Shown in pieces: positions 9,256 through 18,010 of a stretch of 32,884 bases of DNA. Each line of letters starts with the position of its first letter. Position 1 is the first letter of the stretch. Source of the stretch: a virus; IMG/VR virus record IMGVR_UViG_3300046000_010924, positions 1 to 32,884 of that record; one strand, given 5' to 3'. The notes beneath the pieces are model-generated. The model had not been told where the DNA came from and searched no databases. It saw only the letters and a program-made list of their open reading frames with translations. The translations under genes and the position numbers were made by a program.

Positions 9256-12200
9256 TACATGATAATATAAATGTTGATATTAAACTTAAGGGTCAATATA
9301 GATTCTCCGTAAAGGATAATGATACTATTGTATATACGTCACCTTGGTGTAATAATACTATTTTATCGTGTGGTTTAGTAGATCTTCACTATTACGACAT
9401 ACCTAACATTATTAGTTATTTAGATATAGGGTCGAGTAGTAGTCTGCCCGGTGTATCAGGCTACGGACTTTCAGGTGTAATAGCTGAAACGGAATTTAAA
9501 AACATATATAGAGATATTGTCGAATCGTATCAAGATACGATTTCAAGTAAAGTCTATATTGCATCTTTTTCTTCTGGTAAAGCTCTAGATAATATTACGA
9601 TAAATGAATTCGCTATTAAGCGGACTGAAATTAATAGTTTTGCTCGAAATACTCTCACTTCAACATATAGCTTATGCGCAGGTCAAATAATTAACTTTGA
9701 ATATAAACTGACAGTTAACTGGTCATCTTATTTTACAGGTAATTTACCTGTAACAGGTAATAGTTTAGGTTATATATATACAATACCTATTATATCTACA
9801 ACATATAATATACCCTACGATAGTTTATATTATAATAATAATATGCTTTTTTTACTAGGCAATATATATAATTCTGACGGAAGTTTTCTTAATCGTCTAC
9901 CTAATATGGGTGATGACTATCCTGTGTTTTTTGATTGGGGTATTGATACATCAACATTTTCTACATATACACCAAATGAAGTAAGTAGTTCTATAGATAA
10001 TATATTACGCAGATATACAGTGAATACTTGCTATAGTGGGATAGCTTGCGAACCTAATAGTGAAGTTCATAGTAATATAAAAACAGCCTTAATTGTAAAA
10101 GATGGAGATATAACACAACGAACCAATAAGTTTAACGCTACACGGTTTGTCTTTCCACTTACTGTATATAATAGTATAGTTGTGTGTCCCTCCACGTTAC
10201 CTAGCAACACTTCTCTTAATAATATAACACTCGGCTATAGCTATACATGGGGAGAGTGTGATACAACATCGTCGGAGCCACCGCCTACTCTCACTATTAG
10301 TAGCGTAGATATAAGCAATACTGACGGTTACCCATCTGAAGATTGTTATGATCCTGCAACAGGTGAACCGTATGATACAAGAGTTATGTTCAGTGTAACA
10401 ATGTCAGAAATAGGTTACCCTGGAGAATATGATTTAGTTGTTAGTGTAATGAGTAATTCTTCTAATTCTGAAGGAACAACTGTAATACAGCCTGGCGAAA
10501 CTAAAGACTTTACATTGTATGTAAATTGTATACCTAATGAGGTAATCACTATTCAAGCTCAAGCTACACACAAAATAACTTCTAGTAAGGTAACTAATAT
10601 TGCTATCGAAACAGCTTACGCACTTAACCTGTGTACTCCTACACCCACACCTACACCAACAATAACTCCTACACCAACAGTAACTCCTACTAATACCCCT
10701 ACTCCAACAGTAACACCAACAGTAACTCCTACTAATACAGTAACACCAACAATAACTCCTACTAATACAACTACACCAACTGTAACGCCTACTAATACAC
10801 CTACACCAACAGTAACGCCTACTAATACACCTACACCAACAGTAACGCCTACAGTAACTCCTACTAATACACCTACTAATACACCTACACCAACAGTAAC
10901 GCCTACAGTAACTCCTACTAATACACCTACTAATACACCTACACCAACAGTAACACCTACAGTAACACCTACAGTAACGCCTACTATAACACCAACAATA
11001 ACTCCTACTAATACACCTACACCAACAATAACACCAACAATAACACCAACAATAACTCCGACTAATACACCTACTAATACAGTAACACCAACAATAACTC
11101 CTACTAATACTCCTACTAATACTCCTACTAATACTCCTACTAATACAGTAACACCTACAGTAACACCTACAGTAACACCTACAGTAACACCAACAATAAC
11201 TCCTACTAATACACCTACTAATACACCTACACCAACAGTAACCCCTACAGTAACGCCTACAGTAACTCCTACTAATACTCCTACTAATACAGTAACACCA
11301 ACAGTAACCCCTACAGTAACCCCTACAGTAACGCCTACAGTAACCCCTACTAATACTCCTACACCTACAGTAACACCTACTATTACACTTACACCAACAG
11401 TAACGCCTACCCTCTTCCTATCACCGACACCTACCCCAACAATAACACCTACTATTACACTTACACCAACAGTAACACCTACTAATACACCTACAGTAAC
11501 GCCTACAGTAACGCCTACAGTGACTCCTACTAATACTCCTACTAATACAGTAACACCTACAGTAACACCTACTGTAACACCAACAATAACTCCTACTAAT
11601 ACACCTACTAATACTCCTACACCTACAGTAACACCAACAATAACACCAACAATAACTCCTACTAATACTCCTACTAATACTCCTACACCAACAATAACAC
11701 CAACAATAACTCCTACTAATACTCCTACACCAACAATAACACCAACAATAACACCAACAATAACTCCTACTAATACTCCTACTAATACTCCTACACCAAC
11801 AATAACACCAACAATAACTCCTACTAATACTCCTACTAATACTCCTACTAATACTCCTACTAATACACCTACACCAACAATAACACCAACAATAACTCCT
11901 ACTAATACTCCTACTAATACTCCTACTAATACACCTACACCAACAATAACACCAACAATAACTCCTACTAATACTCCTACACCTACAGTAACACCTACTG
12001 TAACACCAACAGTAACACCTACTGGATTAGGTATCGAAACCATCTGCGTCGAGTACACTCAGGCAACGTATGACCCATATGTTACCACGGAGACGCAATT
12101 CAACATGTCTGGGAATGTTGTCATCGGATACACCGGCACAGGTCCTGGAGGCACGTTCACACTCGACTATAACATCTATACATCATATTGGGAGCTGGAC

Positions 12201-12782
12201 GATCCTAATTATGTATCCAGCTATTACTACAACGACGGCTCTTCACCTGATGGTTATTATATTCCTGGCGCGTTTCCGCCTTACTACGCCACTGTCACCA
12301 GCGGCGCATGCCCAACACCAACACCTACACCAACAGTAACTCCTACACCGGTAACTCCTACACCAACACCAACATCAGTAACTCCTACACCAACACCAAC
12401 AGTTGGCAGTCTCCCTGAAACAATCTATGTCAGACACTATCAATATCCTGATGGTCCGGAGACAGACTTTACGATGACGTGGGTCGTCAACGGCCCGTTT
12501 GGTGGGATGATTGGCGCAGCTACGAACGATTATTACGAAGGTAGCTTCTTCAACGGCACTTACGACGAGACATTCTGGCTGGCATGGTATCTTAACGCGA
12601 CCTACGTGGAAACATATTATGATGAAGAATTAGGGGAATATGTGCATGTCTATACACCCGGATGGCTTTTCTACTACGGTCCGGGTGTAGGTAGTGAAGA
12701 TGCAACAAACCCAGCTGGAACGTATGATGATGTATATCAGCAGAATTATCGTATGATCGTCTCCCTCACTCCGTTTCCTTAA
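9252..12782 (+). CDS. Giant Thr-X-stalk adhesin (tail fibre-like)
   Basis: A 1176-residue protein with clear modules. Residues 1-~330 form a head domain ([20 protein letters not shown], then [11 protein letters not shown]) like the N-termini of phage fibre proteins. Residues ~345-455 look like an Ig-type beta sandwich. Residues 462-924 are a stalk with Thr at nearly every second position, alternating with Pro, Val, Ile or Asn. Then come a module of ~95 residues ([20 protein letters not shown]), a second short Thr-Pro linker, and a final module of ~126 residues ([20 protein letters not shown]). The two C-terminal modules look like diverged copies of each other. There is no signal peptide. It is probably a long extensible adhesin whose tips bind the host. 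Its start overlaps the lectin gene's stop. Confidence 0.75.
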   Translation: MIHDNINVDIKLKGQYRFSVKDNDTIVYTSPWCNNTILSCGLVDLHYYDIPNIISYLDIGSSSSLPGVSGYGLSGVIAETEFKNIYRDIVESYQDTISSKVYIASFSSGKALDNITINEFAIKRTEINSFARNTLTSTYSLCAGQIINFEYKLTVNWSSYFTGNLPVTGNSLGYIYTIPIISTTYNIPYDSLYYNNNMLFLLGNIYNSDGSFLNRLPNMGDDYPVFFDWGIDTSTFSTYTPNEVSSSIDNILRRYTVNTCYSGIACEPNSEVHSNIKTALIVKDGDITQRTNKFNATRFVFPLTVYNSIVVCPSTLPSNTSLNNITLGYSYTWGECDTTSSEPPPTLTISSVDISNTDGYPSEDCYDPATGEPYDTRVMFSVTMSEIGYPGEYDLVVSVMSNSSNSEGTTVIQPGETKDFTLYVNCIPNEVITIQAQATHKITSSKVTNIAIETAYALNLCTPTPTPTPTITPTPTVTPTNTPTPTVTPTVTPTNTVTPTITPTNTTTPTVTPTNTPTPTVTPTNTPTPTVTPTVTPTNTPTNTPTPTVTPTVTPTNTPTNTPTPTVTPTVTPTVTPTITPTITPTNTPTPTITPTITPTITPTNTPTNTVTPTITPTNTPTNTPTNTPTNTVTPTVTPTVTPTVTPTITPTNTPTNTPTPTVTPTVTPTVTPTNTPTNTVTPTVTPTVTPTVTPTVTPTNTPTPTVTPTITLTPTVTPTLFLSPTPTPTITPTITLTPTVTPTNTPTVTPTVTPTVTPTNTPTNTVTPTVTPTVTPTITPTNTPTNTPTPTVTPTITPTITPTNTPTNTPTPTITPTITPTNTPTPTITPTITPTITPTNTPTNTPTPTITPTITPTNTPTNTPTNTPTNTPTPTITPTITPTNTPTNTPTNTPTPTITPTITPTNTPTPTVTPTVTPTVTPTGLGIETICVEYTQATYDPYVTTETQFNMSGNVVIGYTGTGPGGTFTLDYNIYTSYWELDDPNYVSSYYYNDGSSPDGYYIPGAFPPYYATVTSGACPTPTPTPTVTPTPVTPTPTPTSVTPTPTPTVGSLPETIYVRHYQYPDGPETDFTMTWVVNGPFGGMIGAATNDYYEGSFFNGTYDETFWLAWYLNATYVETYYDEELGEYVHVYTPGWLFYYGPGVGSEDATNPAGTYDDVYQQNYRMIVSLTPFP
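10635..12023 (+). repeat. In-frame minisatellite encoding a (Thr-X)n stalk
   Basis: 1389 bases built on a six-base unit (Thr codon plus Pro, Val, Ile or Asn codon), usually paired into twelve-base units such as actcctactaat, acacctacagta and acaccaacaata. One interruption near 11408-11425 (LFLSP) breaks the pattern. The sense strand is very poor in G. Synonymous wobble (act/aca, cct/cca/ccc, acg) changes along the array, so blocks with the same wobble reveal recent block duplications. Such an array should change length by slippage or recombination in whole codons. Confidence 0.95.
12024..12782 (+). other. GC-richer C-terminal cassette of the adhesin
   Basis: The two tip modules (12024-~12308 and ~12405-12782) use C-ending codons (gtc, atc, tac, gac, ggc, acc) and acg/gcg far more than the rest of the gene, which prefers ATA, AAT, TAT and GGT. 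One sampled line (12121-12180) is 50% GC. The T-P linker between them (~12309-12404) returns to the local wobble pattern. This suggests tip modules acquired from another genome and joined through the low-complexity stalk. Confidence 0.6.
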
Positions 12783-12919
12783 TTTCAAAACCACCCACTA
12801 TTACGCGTCCTGAATACCAATAATAAAAAGTCACACCTGATGACCGTCTCTCATGTCTCTAGCTATTGAACTCAGCCATGGATACTCCTAGATGACAATT
12901 ATCATTGCTTTATAGCTAA

Positions 12920-13162
12920 TTAAATATTACCCATCATCGCTTCAACGGTAAGATCATGCTTCATAGAGTGAAAGCGTTCATCAATATATTTCTGAAATGC
13001 AAGAGGTTTGATCCATTCATTGTTATCCTTACCATAGCCAAGCTCATCACATTTATTTGATACCTGCTCAATACCTTCAAGCAAACACGCCCAACGCGTC
13101 AGCTCATCGATATCCATATTAATTTCTTTACCGGTTTTAAGTTTAAAGTTAAACGTTCTCAT
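12920..13162 (-). CDS. Small protein of unknown function
   Basis: An 80-residue protein (MRTFNFKLKTGKEINMDIDE, ending VEAMMGNI). It begins with a beta hairpin, then helices containing WACLLEGIEQ and FQKYIDERFHSMKHDL. Its ATG shares one base with the stop of the membrane protein upstream, so it is last in that operon. The 137-base gap downstream (12783-12919) separates it from the converging adhesin gene; I see no strong terminator there. No recognised family. It could be a small regulator. Confidence 0.55.
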   Translation of the reverse strand: MRTFNFKLKTGKEINMDIDELTRWACLLEGIEQVSNKCDELGYGKDNNEWIKPLAFQKYIDERFHSMKHDLTVEAMMGNI

Positions 13163-13581
13163 TATACACTAGTATAAGGAAGTTCCCTTTTCTTTAAAGC
13201 ATTAAATGCATTCTCAATGTTAAGTGGTTCAGTTAATAAAACAGATTCAAAAGTGGCATTAACTCGATACTTACTTGCGCATTTTTCGCAGATAAAAATA
13301 TTATCTTCGTTAAGTAGTATAGGTGCTTTGGTTGGATTTTGCCCACAAGGGCAGTTTATCTCTACTGTTTGTGTCTGAAGAAGGTGGTTGAATGCAGACT
13401 GTTCACTTTCTAAAAAGATTTGACTCTTTTTATTAGGGTTAAAAAGATAAAAAATTAAAAAATGAATAATAAAGGCTGCTGTAACACCTTGCCAAAACCC
13501 TATAAAACTTTGCAGTATAAACCCAATACCAAGACTTATTAAACTAGTAAGTATGAGTGATATTCCGATTTTTTTAATCAT
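13162..13581 (-). CDS. Membrane protein with two TM segments and a zinc-ribbon-like domain
   Basis: A 139-residue protein. Residues ~4-28 (ISLILTSLISLGIGFILQSF) and ~32-47 (GVTAAFIIHFLIFYLF) are membrane segments. The soluble part carries a possible zinc site, CPC at ~77-79 and CEKC at ~97-100, in a beta-rich stretch. The likely topology is a short loop outside and the C-terminal domain in the cytoplasm. It could be a membrane-bound phage factor (lysis, exclusion or host takeover), but no family is recognised. It has its own sigma70-like promoter inside the end of the upstream gene and is followed by the 80-residue gene with a one-base overlap. Confidence 0.6.
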   Translation of the reverse strand: MIKKIGISLILTSLISLGIGFILQSFIGFWQGVTAAFIIHFLIFYLFNPNKKSQIFLESEQSAFNHLLQTQTVEINCPCGQNPTKAPILLNEDNIFICEKCASKYRVNATFESVLLTEPLNIENAFNALKKRELPYTSV

Positions 13582-13586
13582 AAGTA

Positions 13587-13614
13587 ATTATAACTTATAA
13601 TGCTAACTTATCAA
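13587..13614 (-). promoter_or_regulatory. Predicted promoter TTGATA-N16-TATAAT, near-leaderless
   Basis: On the - strand TTGATA (13614-13609), a 16-base spacer and TATAAT (13592-13587) end five bases before the ATG at 13581. The -10 box sits in a perfect inverted repeat, ATTATAA-C-TTATAAT (13587-13601), which could serve as an operator. It overlaps the end of the upstream gene. Confidence 0.6.
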
Positions 13615-13921
13615 GCAATTCAGGAATATTTTGTGTGATTTCTGTACCTATATTGTCAATAACCTTATATATAGGTTCTAGATTTTTAGCCTTCACTTGT
13701 GAGTTGCTTTCTGCAGTAATAAACATTGCTCTCAGTTCAAGAAGATCAAGATATAGTTTACTAATTAACTCGTTTGCTGAATTAAAATTAAACGGAAGAA
13801 CTTGTGGAGCTTCATGTGTTGCAGCTTCATCTTCATATTTTTTAATCTGAGCAGATACATCAAAGTCTGCTATAGGCTTTGATGCGACTCCTATATTGTA
13901 TGGATTTGTTGCAACTGGCAT
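13595..13921 (-). CDS. Small protein of unknown function, possible virion-associated
   Basis: A 108-residue protein (MPVATNPYNIGVASKPIADF, ending IPELLDKLAL). The N-terminus is flexible and Pro/Ala-rich; the C-terminal two thirds (NSANELISKLYLDLLELRAM onward) is helical, probably coiled coil. The start is the ATG at 13921, one base after the predicted +1 of a late-type CATAAATA box. It is divergent from the probable virion protein at 13955, sharing a 33-base promoter region. No recognised family. Confidence 0.55.
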   Translation of the reverse strand: MPVATNPYNIGVASKPIADFDVSAQIKKYEDEAATHEAPQVLPFNFNSANELISKLYLDLLELRAMFITAESNSQVKAKNLEPIYKVIDNIGTEITQNIPELLDKLAL

Positions 13922-13927
13922 TGTATT

Positions 13928-13935
13928 TATTTATG
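13928..13935 (-). promoter_or_regulatory. Possible late promoter box CATAAATA
   Basis: On the - strand CATAAATA, one mismatch from the T4 late box, ends six bases before the predicted +1 at 13922, next to the ATG at 13921. No TTGA -35 box is found 16 bases upstream. Confidence 0.4.
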
Positions 13936-13941
13936 CTTTGG

Positions 13942-13949
13942 TATAAATA
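13942..13949 (+). promoter_or_regulatory. T4-type late promoter box TATAAATA, leaderless
   Basis: An exact TATAAATA ends five bases before the ATG at 13955, so the predicted +1 falls on the start codon itself. Confidence 0.7.
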
Positions 13950-13954
13950 ATTAT

Positions 13955-14389
13955 ATGACTAAGTTTGAAAGTAGATTTTTTAGAGCCTTACATGAACAGG
14001 ACGAAGACAGACAAGCAATGGAGCAATCGCTTGATCAAGGTACAGATCCTGGTAAGTTTGATGTTGATCCTTCCGGTGGTAAAGGTGCTAATAGTGAAGT
14101 AGCTCAACATACAGCTGCGGCTGTAGAAGCCACTGCTCGTGTACATGCTCAGTATGTAGAAAAAATTAATGGCTGGTCACAGCGCTTAACAGAATTTAAT
14201 GAGTTTCTTAACGGTACCGGTGATTCAGTTCAGTCAGCTATTGCAGGAGCTGATGAAGATACTATTCTTAAGGATTTAGAAGATCAACAAAGTAGAATTA
14301 CGCGTGCTGCAACTGAAATTGCAGCTCTTATTCAAAAATTTAATTCTGTAATTACTACAGAAAATAAGGCTAGCTACAGAGGAGTCTAA
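13955..14389 (+). CDS. Probable late virion protein, candidate internal head protein
   Basis: A 144-residue, Gln/Ala/Glu-rich helical protein standing alone on the + strand among - strand replication genes. It has its own late promoter and its own terminator (14415-14446). The N-terminus, MTKFESRFFRALHE followed by QDEDR, is a short amphipathic helix ending in LxE, the pattern cut by the T4 prohead protease in capsid-targeting leaders of internal head proteins. Residues ~55-140 form long helices. Its 3' end overlaps the converging primase gene by 20 bases. Virion location is inferred from promoter type and leader only. Confidence 0.6.
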   Translation: MTKFESRFFRALHEQDEDRQAMEQSLDQGTDPGKFDVDPSGGKGANSEVAQHTAAAVEATARVHAQYVEKINGWSQRLTEFNEFLNGTGDSVQSAIAGADEDTILKDLEDQQSRITRAATEIAALIQKFNSVITTENKASYRGV

Positions 14390-15431
14390 ACTTTTTAATC
14401 TCTGAAAGCTTAATAATACCCTCGAGTGATTCGTGGGTATTTTTTTGTATAAATTCTGCTGATATCTCATCTATCTTACAATGCATGGCGATATCGTTAA
14501 AATCTTTAAATCGTGTACCAAACTTTTCAGGCCATATAAAGACTTTCTCACCATTTAGTAATAATGTCTCTGATTTCTTTAGAGATGCATTGTCAATCCA
14601 CTGACTATCAAGTACCCAAATACGATCTAACCATTTTAGTGTTGTATCTACCTGTTTTTGTTGCCTTTCAGTAAATGTTGCATTACCCCTCTCTGTAATA
14701 CCCGCGACAGCTACACTATTTTTAGTAAAAAATGCATTTATTGGCCCTTCAAATATAAAGACACTCGATATATCATTAGTAACTTTGTCTATATTAAATA
14801 ATGTTTTTTCAGCATTAATTCTCGATACATATTTCGGTCTTGTCTTATTATCAGCTGGTAATATTGTTCTAGACTGATAGAACTCAATATTACCATGTTC
14901 GTTCTTAAACGGCAACACTAGTCTATTCTTATGAACAGGATCTGTTAATGAAAGATAAAGATTGTCAGGGCGGTTTACCGCTGTATCTAGACGTCTACTG
15001 TGAATTAAGTTTAAACACGCGGAGACGATGGGATTCGCACCGTAAAACTTAAGCTGATAAGGGTCACTCAGGTTAATAGAGTCTTTTGGTAGTGTCTCTG
15101 TCTTAGGTTTAACAATAGGCTCATCAAAGCTAGGCAAAATCTCACGTTCACCTGTATATTCCTCCACTTCGGAAATAATCTCCGTATCAGTCTTACCGGA
15201 TACTTGTTTGATCCATGTATATGGCTTACCAGACCACCCACAGTTATGACAGAAGATATTGTCATTCTTTGGAATGTAATAGCAGCGTTTCTTTTTACCA
15301 AATGATGACCCGCTTCCTTCCCTACACAAAGGACATGAACACTGGTATGTGTTGTTATACTTGTTAGTTTTAGGGTAGTATCCTAATTCGTAAAATTTCT
15401 GTACGATATACTCTTCAGGTAAGTTAATCAT
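14370..15431 (-). CDS. 61: DNA primase, T4 gp61-like
   Basis: A 353-residue DnaG-family primase (T4 gp61 has 342) that makes RNA primers for lagging-strand synthesis with the gp41 helicase. The N-terminal zinc-binding domain has C33-x2-C36 and C61-x2-C64 (CHNCGW), with further Cys at 31 and 50. A linker leads to the catalytic core: NRLVLPFKNEHGNIEFYQSR, then the TOPRIM glutamate in VFIFEGPINAFF, and the acidic WVLDSQWID. The ATG overlaps the stop of the RNase H gene by four bases (ATGA), so the two are coupled. The last ~30 codons contain, on the opposite strand, the terminator of the converging late gene. Confidence 0.9.
   Translation of the reverse strand: MINLPEEYIVQKFYELGYYPKTNKYNNTYQCSCPLCREGSGSSFGKKKRCYYIPKNDNIFCHNCGWSGKPYTWIKQVSGKTDTEIISEVEEYTGEREILPSFDEPIVKPKTETLPKDSINLSDPYQLKFYGANPIVSACLNLIHSRRLDTAVNRPDNLYLSLTDPVHKNRLVLPFKNEHGNIEFYQSRTILPADNKTRPKYVSRINAEKTLFNIDKVTNDISSVFIFEGPINAFFTKNSVAVAGITERGNATFTERQQKQVDTTLKWLDRIWVLDSQWIDNASLKKSETLLLNGEKVFIWPEKFGTRFKDFNDIAMHCKIDEISAEFIQKNTHESLEGIIKLSEIKKFRLLCS
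14415..14446 (+). terminator. Rho-independent terminator inside the primase gene (opposite strand)
   Basis: The stem AATACCC/GGGTATT has an inner CGA/TCG pair set and a five-base GTGAT loop, followed by seven T. It lies 25 bases after the stop of the + strand late gene and within the coding sequence of primase on the other strand. Confidence 0.85.
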
Positions 15432-16300
15432 GCAAACATTGATAATAGCTTATGCTTAACAAAAAACAAATTATACCAGTCTTCTTTCTTGGATAAGATA
15501 GAGTTAATATCATGCTCTTTACATAAGTCGATAAATTGCTGAAAATCAGGCTCGCAACTCATAGCATTTGGCATTTGTTCTTGATAGTATATCAACTCAT
15601 CACGATTTTCTATTTGCCGATACTTATCTAGGCGAAATAACTCGAGATTGCGTGTAAAAATTGAGTATTCTTCGTCTGTGAGTTTAACTGTACCTTCGAG
15701 ATACTTTTTAACCTTAACCTTACCAAATTTAGGTATTCCTGGTACATTGTCTGATTTATCACCTACTAAGCATTTGATAGTCATGAAATTAACCTGTTCA
15801 CATCCTACATTTTCTACAAAATTAGCCGTATTTGTCTCTTTTTTACGAATTGGATCATATACAATAACGCTTTTATTAATTAACTGTAAAAAATCTTTAT
15901 CAACCGAGATAATAACCTTAGATCCCTCTAAAGACTCGGTCAAATATGCAATAACATCATCAGCTTCTAGCTTCCGTGGAAAAATAGAAGGAATACCTAA
16001 GGTATAAAGAAATTCCTTAATCTTTTCGTTGTTTTGATGTGGCGCTGTGTCAGATGACCTATTACCTTTATAATCAGAAAAAAGATCTTTACGATCATTG
16101 CGTTGATAATCAGGCTTTTCATCCCAGCAGGCGAGGATCTTATCAGGCTTATAAGTGTTGACATAACTTTTAATCGCATTAAGTGTAAAGTAAATATGAA
16201 AGTTATTTAATTTTTCTGGATCTTCAAGTCCTACTATCGTTTTAGCCGTCCAGTATGTGCGATGGATCGCATTATTCATATCCATTATAAGTGTCTTCAT
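15428..16300 (-). CDS. rnh: RNase H / 5'-3' exonuclease, T4 Rnh-like (FEN1 family)
   Basis: A 290-residue flap-endonuclease-family protein (T4 RNase H has 305) that removes RNA primers from Okazaki fragments. The acidic metal-binding residues are in LIMDMNNAIH (D7), ILACWDEKPDYQR (D60), EADDVIAYL (~113-115) and SVDKDFLQL (~133-136). The helix-3-turn-helix DNA-binding motif is GDKSDNVPGIPKFGKVK (~180-196). The order of motifs is complete, so it should be active. It overlaps the upstream 90-residue gene by 29 bases and primase by four, placing it in one transcription unit with clamp, exonuclease and primase. Confidence 0.93.
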   Translation of the reverse strand: MKTLIMDMNNAIHRTYWTAKTIVGLEDPEKLNNFHIYFTLNAIKSYVNTYKPDKILACWDEKPDYQRNDRKDLFSDYKGNRSSDTAPHQNNEKIKEFLYTLGIPSIFPRKLEADDVIAYLTESLEGSKVIISVDKDFLQLINKSVIVYDPIRKKETNTANFVENVGCEQVNFMTIKCLVGDKSDNVPGIPKFGKVKVKKYLEGTVKLTDEEYSIFTRNLELFRLDKYRQIENRDELIYYQEQMPNAMSCEPDFQQFIDLCKEHDINSILSKKEDWYNLFFVKHKLLSMFA

Positions 16301-16544
16301 TTTTACTATACTGTTCTTTACAAATCTTTACAACTTCTTTTGGACCTTGCTCGACGTACTTAATAATATTAGAGTTCCTTGCTAATTCAAATGATTCTTT
16401 AGGTACATTTCGATTTAACATAGTCGGTACTGCAAGAAAATTATAAAACTGTGCTGTTTTTTCAACAAGTATTAATATCTCACCTGCATATGTACCGCTA
16501 TGAACTGCGTAAATATGACCTATTTCAGATTTACGACTAAACAT
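16272..16544 (-). CDS. Small protein of unknown function
   Basis: A 90-residue protein (MFSRKSEIGHIYAVHSGTYA, then GEILILVEKTAQFYNFLAVP) whose first half reads like a small SH3-like beta barrel, followed by a helical, charged tail. It lies one base after the 104-residue gene and overlaps the exonuclease start by 29 bases, so it is tightly built into the clamp-exonuclease-primase operon. A role in replication or recombination is likely from context alone. No recognised family. Confidence 0.6.
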   Translation of the reverse strand: MFSRKSEIGHIYAVHSGTYAGEILILVEKTAQFYNFLAVPTMLNRNVPKESFELARNSNIIKYVEQGPKEVVKICKEQYSKNEDTYNGYE

Positions 16545-16545
16545 C

Positions 16546-16860
16546 TCATTCTTCTAGTTGCGGAATACCTCTCTCAATTAAACTAGTAATAACTACTTCC
16601 ATTGATGATGTTTTTAACGAGTAATTGCGTGGAAATAGTCTACCACCGTCATTAAACTCAAACATCATTTCACCTTTAAAGTCCTTATTTTCATAGCAAG
16701 TAATAAACAAGGATGAATTACCCGGATCAACTAGAATAGTCCATTTTCTTGGATCTGCAATAGAATAGTTAGTATTAATTTTCCATGTATTAAACTTACA
16801 ATCTTTTAAACGTTTTACGAAATATGATAATGTGGTAATTTTATTTTTAGCAATCTTCAT
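16546..16860 (-). CDS. Small protein of unknown function
   Basis: A 104-residue alpha/beta protein (KITTLSYFVKRLKDCKFNTW, then KWTILVDPGNSSLFITCYEN, ending RGIPQLEE). It starts with a Lys-rich helix, has a central beta sheet, and ends with a helix. The ATG overlaps the stop of the clamp gene by four bases, so its amount is probably tied to the clamp. I do not recognise it as gp62 or any other clamp-loader part. Confidence 0.6.
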   Translation of the reverse strand: MKIAKNKITTLSYFVKRLKDCKFNTWKINTNYSIADPRKWTILVDPGNSSLFITCYENKDFKGEMMFEFNDGGRLFPRNYSLKTSSMEVVITSLIERGIPQLEE

Positions 16861-17594
16861 TGTGTTAGTGAGGTTACAATATATTTTAATTTAATGTCAT
16901 TTGCTTGCATATCAAACACGCAAACACCATACTGTGTATTTACTCCTACATCTATAATATTTCCAATAGTAGATAAAAGTTTAATATTATCCAAATTAAG
17001 GGGTAAGGGATTAAGTACAAAATTAACTTCACCTAGATCCAAACATAATGCATCAGTATTATGTCGAGCTCTATCAGTTAACTCCGCTTTTAAGCAGCCA
17101 TCTTCTGTAAAAAGATATACTTTATTAGTCTCAGTTGCAAATGTACTACCTTTAATAATTGATTGTAGGATATCTTTTGTTAACTGAAAACTAATATCAT
17201 ATTTAAAACTATTAACTTTTTCAATATTAATAGTAGGCTTTGCAAGCAACCCGTCTTCGTACAAATGATACTTAAACTTAACACGGTTATCTTTATATTC
17301 ATAGTTATTTGAATTAACATTCAATATCATTTCCTTTACAGAAATGCTATCTATAACGCGAATAAGTTTCTTAATGTCAGGTATATTATTTGTACCGTTA
17401 AAATTAGCTTCTACCGAATTTAATTCCGCAGACAATATTAGTGTATTGTCTGCGGAAGAGACGAGACAGGATAGTTGACCAGGCTCTCCAGCCTGTACAT
17501 TTACTATCGCTGACTCGTTGATTTTCGATATCGCATCTAGAAACTTTACAAATTCAGGCTGCTTTAGTACTCTTAGTTCTCTTTTGTCCGCCAT
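16857..17594 (-). CDS. 45: DNA polymerase sliding clamp, T4 gp45-like
   Basis: A clamp of ~245 residues from the ATG at 17594 (T4 gp45 has 228), reading MADKRELRVLKQPEFVKFLD. A TTG at 17603 would add three residues; I prefer the ATG. Family features are repeated beta-alpha-beta clamp units, including IINVQ-like strands near the start, EDGCLKAELTDRARHNTDAL and a C-terminal strand pair ending LKYIVTSL. In T4 the trimeric clamp tethers the polymerase and also activates late transcription, which fits the TATAAATA late boxes in this window. The upstream gene overlaps the start by 41 bases. Confidence 0.88.
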   Translation of the reverse strand: MADKRELRVLKQPEFVKFLDAISKINESAIVNVQAGEPGQLSCLVSSADNTLILSAELNSVEANFNGTNNIPDIKKLIRVIDSISVKEMILNVNSNNYEYKDNRVKFKYHLYEDGLLAKPTINIEKVNSFKYDISFQLTKDILQSIIKGSTFATETNKVYLFTEDGCLKAELTDRARHNTDALCLDLGEVNFVLNPLPLNLDNIKLLSTIGNIIDVGVNTQYGVCVFDMQANDIKLKYIVTSLTQ

Positions 17595-18009
17595 GGCTTT
17601 CAAGTGTAGTCGCGATTCTAGCTAAGTTCAAGCTAATTTCCTTAAGAACATCAATAATGTCTACATTATTTGTTACTTCTGTAGGTCTAATAGCTTGCTG
17701 AATATGTTTTAACTCTTTAACAGCCTGCTCAACACCAACAATTGGTTCACTGATCGGTAAGGATTGTGGTGGGATTATAGGTTGTTCGTATACCAATGGT
17801 TGCTCAATTGGTTGTTCTATCGGAGCTTGGTGATGCATCTCTGCACGCTGTGTAGGTGCTTGTAACACTTGCGCAAACGTATTTTGAATGTCTGTACTAA
17901 TAGGTCTTAGGTTAACCGACTGACCCATAATCATCTGATCAGTTTGCTTTGCAATGCCATGCATAGTCCCCGCAAACATTAAGAATGCTTGTTTTTCTTC
18001 GTCAGTCAT
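17554..18009 (-). CDS. Pro/Gln-rich protein of unknown function between gp32 and gp45
   Basis: I place the start at the ATG at 18009 (MTDEEKQAFLMFAGTMHGIA), one base after the gp32 stop, giving 151 residues; a longer reading upstream would run through gp32 coding sequence in another frame. An N-terminal helix is followed by a Pro/Gln-rich disordered linker (QAPIEQPIEQPLVYEQPIIP) and a C-terminal helix (VDIIDVLKEISLNLARIATT) with a Lys-rich end. AAGGA eight bases before the ATG is one of the few Shine-Dalgarno-like sites here. Its position suggests a replication accessory protein, perhaps binding gp32 or the clamp. Not recognised. Confidence 0.6.
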   Translation of the reverse strand: MTDEEKQAFLMFAGTMHGIAKQTDQMIMGQSVNLRPISTDIQNTFAQVLQAPTQRAEMHHQAPIEQPIEQPLVYEQPIIPPQSLPISEPIVGVEQAVKELKHIQQAIRPTEVTNNVDIIDVLKEISLNLARIATTLESHGGQKRTKSTKAA

Positions 18010-18010
18010 A

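Noticed and set aside
10635-12023. CRISPR array
   Set aside because: The repeats are short, contiguous, in frame and without unique spacers.
10616-12058. A 480-codon open frame on the - strand made of Val-Gly-Val repeats
   Set aside because: It is the antisense of the Thr-X codon array; the biased repeat removes stop codons by chance, and there is no start signal.
12783-12919. Terminator between the converging adhesin and 80-residue genes
   Set aside because: Only weak AT-rich pairings (TAGCTAT with ATAGCTA around a long loop) and no T run.
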